Made by a program: the position numbers and the translations under genes. DNA of 64,000 bases from Pseudomonas sp. LS1212 (GTDB lineage Bacteria; Pseudomonadota; Gammaproteobacteria; Pseudomonadales; Pseudomonadaceae): the NCBI RefSeq assembly GCF_024741815.1, contig NZ_CP102951.1, positions 5,284,001-5,348,000 on the forward strand. The letters run 5' to 3'. The notes under the pieces are model-generated. The model saw only the letters and a program-made list of their open reading frames with translations, was not told where the DNA came from and did not search any database. Every line of letters starts with the position of its first letter. Within the stretch, counting starts at the first letter, position 1. Of this stretch, positions 60,970-64,000 are shown in pieces.

Positions 60970-60998
60970 TTGGGCGAACGCGCCAGCACGGCTATAAT
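60970..60998 (+). promoter_or_regulatory. Sigma-70 promoter of ahcY
   Basis: TTGGGC (60970-60975), a 17-bp spacer and a consensus TATAAT (60993-60998). Transcription would start around 61005, placing the riboswitch in the leader. Confidence 0.75.
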
Positions 60999-61051
60999 CG
61001 CCACCGCTTCAAAACGGTCATCTTCACCAGCTACCGTTTTCCCGCCACCTG

Positions 61052-61148
61052 TCCGAGGGGCGCTGCAGCAGGATTGTCCTGTCAGGCTCGGATGGGGCGT
61101 TGTTTGTACAGGGTTCCCTGCACAGGCACTAAACGCACAACGGCGCCC
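61052..61148 (+). promoter_or_regulatory. S-adenosylhomocysteine riboswitch
   Basis: TCCGAGGGGCGCTGCAGC (61052-61069) and GTCAGGCTCGGA (61081-61092) match the conserved core of the SAH riboswitch; P1 forms from TCCGAG and CTCGGA. The 3' part, GGGCGTTGT with ACAACGGCGCCC (61137-61148), supplies a second helix. These riboswitches turn on ahcY when SAH rises and are known upstream of ahcY in Pseudomonas. It ends 29 bases before the ahcY start. Confidence 0.92.
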
Positions 61149-61177
61149 ATTCGCACACTACGAATGGAGGCTCTTTC

Positions 61178-62587
61178 ATGAGCGCAGTAATCACGCCTGC
61201 AGATTTTACCGACTACAAAGTCGCCGACATGTCCCTGGCTGCCTGGGGCCGTCGCGAAACCATCATCGCCGAATCGGAAATGCCGGCCCTGATGGGTCTG
61301 CGCCGCAAGTACGCTGGTGAGCAGCCGCTCAAGGGCGCAAAAATCCTCGGCTGCATCCACATGACCATCCAGACTGCCGTGCTGATCGAAACCCTGGTTG
61401 CCCTGGGCGCCGAAGTACGCTGGTCGTCCTGCAACATTTTCTCGACCCAGGACCAGGCTGCTGCCGCTATCGCCGCTGCCGGCATCCCGGTATTCGCCTG
61501 GAAAGGCGAGACGGAAGAAGAGTACGAGTGGTGCATCGAGCAGACCATCCTCAAGGATGGCCAGCCTTGGGATGCCAACATGATCCTCGACGATGGCGGC
61601 GATCTGACCGAAATTCTTCACAAGAAATACCCGGGCATGCTGGACAGGATCCACGGCGTGACCGAAGAGACCACCACCGGCGTACACCGCCTGCTGGATA
61701 TGCTCGCCAAGGGCGAACTCAAAATCCCGGCCATCAACGTCAACGACTCGGTCACCAAGAGCAAGAACGACAACAAGTACGGCTGCCGTCATAGCCTGAA
61801 CGATGCGATCAAGCGCGGTACCGACCATCTGCTGTCCGGCAAGCAAGCGCTGGTGATCGGCTACGGTGACGTGGGCAAGGGCTCGGCCCAGTCCCTGCGC
61901 CAGGAAGGCATGATCGTCAAGGTCTCCGAAGTCGACCCGATCTGCGCCATGCAAGCCTGCATGGACGGTTTCGAACTGGTTTCGCCGTTCATCGATGGCA
62001 ATAACGACGGCACCGAAGCCAGCATCGACAAGGCACTGCTGGGCAAGATCGACCTGATCGTGACCACCACCGGCAACGTCAATGTTTGCGACGCGAACAT
62101 GCTCAAGGCCCTGAAAAAGCGTGCTGTTGTCTGCAACATCGGTCACTTCGACAACGAAATCGACACGGTTTTCATGCGCAAGAACTGGGCATGGGAAGAA
62201 GTGAAGCCACAAGTACACAAGATCCACCGTACCGGCCCAGGCGATTTCGACGCACAGAACGACGACTACCTGATCCTGCTGGCCGAAGGCCGTCTGGTTA
62301 ACCTGGGCAACGCCACGGGTCACCCAAGCCGGATCATGGACGGCTCGTTCGCCAACCAGGTACTGGCACAGATCTTCCTGTTCGCCCAGAAGTACGCCGA
62401 CCTGTCGCCAGCCCAGAAAGCCGAGCGCCTGACCGTTGAAGTACTGCCCAAGAAGCTCGACGAAGAAGTGGCCCTGGAAATGGTCCGCGGCTTCGGTGGC
62501 GTGGTCACCAAACTGACCAAGCAACAGGCTGAATACATCGGCGTTACCGTCGAAGGCCCGTTCAAGCCCCACGCCTACCGCTACTGA
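61178..62587 (+). CDS. ahcY: S-adenosylhomocysteine hydrolase
   Basis: A 469-residue NAD-dependent enzyme splitting SAH into adenosine and homocysteine, removing the inhibitor left by methyltransferases. Motifs: CIHMTIQTAVLIETLVALGAEVRWSSCNIFSTQD, GVTEETTTGVHRL, NVNDSVTKSKNDNKYGCRHSL (substrate lysine region) and NAD-binding VIGYGDVGKGSAQSL. The C-terminal KPHAYRY is intact. RBS GGAGG. It is controlled by the leader riboswitch and followed 103 bases later by metF. Confidence 0.98.
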   Translation: MSAVITPADFTDYKVADMSLAAWGRRETIIAESEMPALMGLRRKYAGEQPLKGAKILGCIHMTIQTAVLIETLVALGAEVRWSSCNIFSTQDQAAAAIAAAGIPVFAWKGETEEEYEWCIEQTILKDGQPWDANMILDDGGDLTEILHKKYPGMLDRIHGVTEETTTGVHRLLDMLAKGELKIPAINVNDSVTKSKNDNKYGCRHSLNDAIKRGTDHLLSGKQALVIGYGDVGKGSAQSLRQEGMIVKVSEVDPICAMQACMDGFELVSPFIDGNNDGTEASIDKALLGKIDLIVTTTGNVNVCDANMLKALKKRAVVCNIGHFDNEIDTVFMRKNWAWEEVKPQVHKIHRTGPGDFDAQNDDYLILLAEGRLVNLGNATGHPSRIMDGSFANQVLAQIFLFAQKYADLSPAQKAERLTVEVLPKKLDEEVALEMVRGFGGVVTKLTKQQAEYIGVTVEGPFKPHAYRY

Positions 62588-62646
62588 TCGGCCGGGGCGC
62601 CCGCTCCCCCTGTGGGATTGGCGTTGCCCCATAAACGATTGGCGAT

Positions 62647-62670
62647 AGGGCCGGCCTGCACCGGCCCTTT
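62647..62670 (+). terminator. Stem-loop between ahcY and metF
   Basis: AGGGCCGG (62647-62654), CCTGCA, CCGGCCCT (62661-62668) followed by only TT. Probably a weak terminator or attenuator that lets some transcription into metF. Confidence 0.55.
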
Positions 62671-62690
62671 GAGCTCCCAAGGATACGACC

Positions 62691-63536
62691 ATGTCCCAAG
62701 AACGCCGCTACAGCTTCGAGTTCTTCCCGACCAAGACCGATGCTGGGCATGAAAAACTGCTCGCCACTGCCCGTCAGCTGGCCAGCTACAACCCGGACTT
62801 CTTCTCCTGCACTTACGGTGCGGGCGGATCGACCCGCGATCGCACCCTCAACACCGTGCTGCAGTTGGAAAGCGAAGTGAAAATCCCTGCCGCACCGCAC
62901 CTCTCGTGCGTGGGCGACAGCAAGGCCGATCTGCGCTCCCTGCTGGCCCAATACAAGGCTGCCGGCATCAAACGCATCGTCGCCCTGCGTGGCGACCTGC
63001 CCTCGGGCATGGGGATAGCCAGTGGCGAGTTGCGTCATGCCAACGACCTGGTTGACTTCATTCGTGAAGAAACGGGTAATCATTTCCACATCGAAGTCGC
63101 CGCTTACCCGGAAATGCACCCGCAAGCGCGAAATTTCGAAGACGATCTGACCAACTTCGTGCGCAAGGCCAATGCCGGTGCCGACAGTGCGATCACCCAG
63201 TACTTCTTCAACGCCGACAGCTACTTCTACTTTGTCGAGCGCGTGCAGAAACTGGGTGTGAACATCCCGATCGTGCCCGGCATCATGCCAATCACCAACT
63301 ACAGCAAGCTGGCACGTTTCTCCGACGCCTGCGGCGCAGAGATCCCACGCTGGATTCGCAAGCAACTGGAAGCCTACGGCGATGACGTGCAAAGCATCCA
63401 GGCGTTTGGCGAGCAGATCATCAGTGAAATGTGTGAGCGGTTGTTACAAGGCGGCGCGCCAGGGCTGCACTTCTATACCCTGAATCAGGCGGATCCAAGC
63501 CTGGCGATCTGGAACAACCTCCAGCTGCCACGCTGA
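62691..63536 (+). CDS. metF: Methylenetetrahydrofolate reductase
   Basis: A 281-residue FAD enzyme making 5-methyltetrahydrofolate for methionine regeneration. N-terminal RYSFEFFPTKTDAGHEKLL, central CTYGAGGSTRDRT, VALRGDLPSG, and the folate/FAD loop ADSAITQYFFNADSYFYFVE. C-terminal GAPGLHFYTLNQ. RBS AAGGA. It follows ahcY and completes the methyl cycle with metK 8.6 kb upstream. Confidence 0.97.
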   Translation: MSQERRYSFEFFPTKTDAGHEKLLATARQLASYNPDFFSCTYGAGGSTRDRTLNTVLQLESEVKIPAAPHLSCVGDSKADLRSLLAQYKAAGIKRIVALRGDLPSGMGIASGELRHANDLVDFIREETGNHFHIEVAAYPEMHPQARNFEDDLTNFVRKANAGADSAITQYFFNADSYFYFVERVQKLGVNIPIVPGIMPITNYSKLARFSDACGAEIPRWIRKQLEAYGDDVQSIQAFGEQIISEMCERLLQGGAPGLHFYTLNQADPSLAIWNNLQLPR

Positions 63537-63576
63537 TCCCTAACACTTGACTACACTTGTGTAGCACCCTGGAAAC

Positions 63577-63607
63577 AGGCCTTGGTGTAAGCTCAAGGCC
63601 TTTTTCT
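63577..63607 (+). terminator. Rho-independent terminator of metF
   Basis: AGGCCTTG (63577-63584), loop of 9, CAAGGCCT (63594-63601) followed by TTTTCTT. A smaller CTACAC-TT-GTGTAG hairpin precedes it at 63551-63564. Confidence 0.88.
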
Positions 63608-63635
63608 TGGTCCCACTCAGGATACTCGCCGCTAC

Positions 63636-64000
63636 ATGCTTTCGACTCCCGCCTGCACTGCCCCTCAACTGGTCTACCTGGTTTTCGGAAAGGGACACCT
63701 ACCATCAGGAGGCGGTATTCAGTATCGCCAGCGCCCTTGCCGGCATGCGCGAAACACCGGACGAGCCTCTGGAGATTCAGGTCTTCAGCGACAATCCCGA
63801 GCCTTACCGCCAGTTGCCGGTGCGCGTTCGCCCTCTGGATACGGCAACGCGCCAATCCTGGAGCGCCCCCCACGGTTATCACTTTCGAGCCAAGCCCGTC
63901 GCCCTGCGCAAAGTGCTGGAGGAGTCGTCGCTGGCCCTGCTGATCGACACCGATACCTTTTTCAATGCATCGCCCCTGGAACTATTTCGCCGCATAGAGC
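63636..64000 (+). pseudogene. Right-edge gene with an apparent frameshift, glycosyltransferase-like
   Basis: From the ATG at 63636 the frame reads MLSTPACTAPQLVYLVFGK. It then loses sense, while the +1 frame continues as DTYHQEAVFSIASALAG through LALLIDTDTFFNASPLELF. Removing one G from the AAAGGGAC run near 63690-63695 joins them as VFGKDTYHQEA, which looks like the native protein. The IDTDTFF stretch resembles the DxD metal motif of nucleotide-sugar transferases. The gene continues past the window. A sequencing error is as likely as a real mutation. Confidence 0.65.

Larger units (their letters stand above)
60851..61177. other. Leader region of ahcY
   Basis: No gene is seen. Contains the sigma-70 promoter at 60970-60998, the SAH riboswitch at 61052-61148, and the GGAGG ribosome-binding site near 61165. 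Confidence 0.85.

Overview
The window reads as chromosomal DNA of a fluorescent Pseudomonas (P. putida / P. fluorescens type). It is GC-rich and densely coding. Its gene order matches two blocks known from Pseudomonas genomes: the glycine betaine / carnitine / choline region (PA5372-PA5401 in P. aeruginosa) and the fba-pgk-epd-tktA-metK block (PA0546-PA0555). This assignment comes from recalled gene families and synteny, not from a database search. I see no tRNA, rRNA, prophage, transposase gene or CRISPR array.

Layout. 1-571 is a non-coding stretch with four 36-bp direct repeats, each starting with a perfect DnaA box, plus a fifth box. 572-8362 (minus) is the dimethylglycine catabolic operon: a degenerate M19-dipeptidase-like protein, a DUF5943 protein, DgcA, DgcB and a dedicated EtfA/EtfB pair. 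8627-12076 holds small accessory genes and a chemoreceptor. 12213-16866 is the carnitine module (cdhR divergent from caiX-cdhC-cdhA-cdhB). 17343-24053 holds gbdR, sdaB and the CbcXWV quaternary-amine ABC transporter. 24378-30719 is the choline-to-betaine module (betT divergent from betI-betB-betA). Together these import choline, carnitine and betaine, convert all of them to glycine betaine, demethylate it, and drain the resulting serine to pyruvate. The gbcAB oxygenase expected upstream of etfB would lie outside the left edge.

30934-44680 is a mixed stretch: an RraA-like protein, a TldD/PmbA pair, an MFS exporter, DbpA helicase, a flavoprotein, YccS, ElaA, a YgjP metallopeptidase with a winged-helix protein, and a REC-PAS-GGDEF-EAL protein whose EAL domain looks inactive. 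It also carries two gene relics, a PL7 alginate lyase and a solute-binding-protein tail. 45326-51657 (minus) is the central carbon cluster tktA, epd, pgk, fba with two small lipoproteins. 51903-54107 is an ArsR-methyltransferase regulator followed by metK. 54258-60850 has ligB (with a signal peptide), DUF1090, a cytochrome c' lipoprotein, mltA, MAPEG, EamA, GNAT and a thioesterase. 61052-63536 is an S-adenosylhomocysteine riboswitch followed by ahcY and metF, so metK, ahcY and metF of the methyl cycle lie within about 11 kb. The right edge cuts a gene that appears frameshifted.

Two intergenic repeat families recur: a 105-135 bp element with ends TGTAGCCGCTG / CAGCGGCTACA (six sites), and REP-type inverted pairs built on GTGGGAGC...GCTCCCAC. 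The best leads are the DnaA-box repeat array; the two uncharacterised or degenerate proteins in the dgc operon; the 21-bp-spaced operator repeats at caiX and cbcX; a translationally overlapped 47-codon ORF between cdhR and the chemoreceptor gene; and the degenerate EAL domain.
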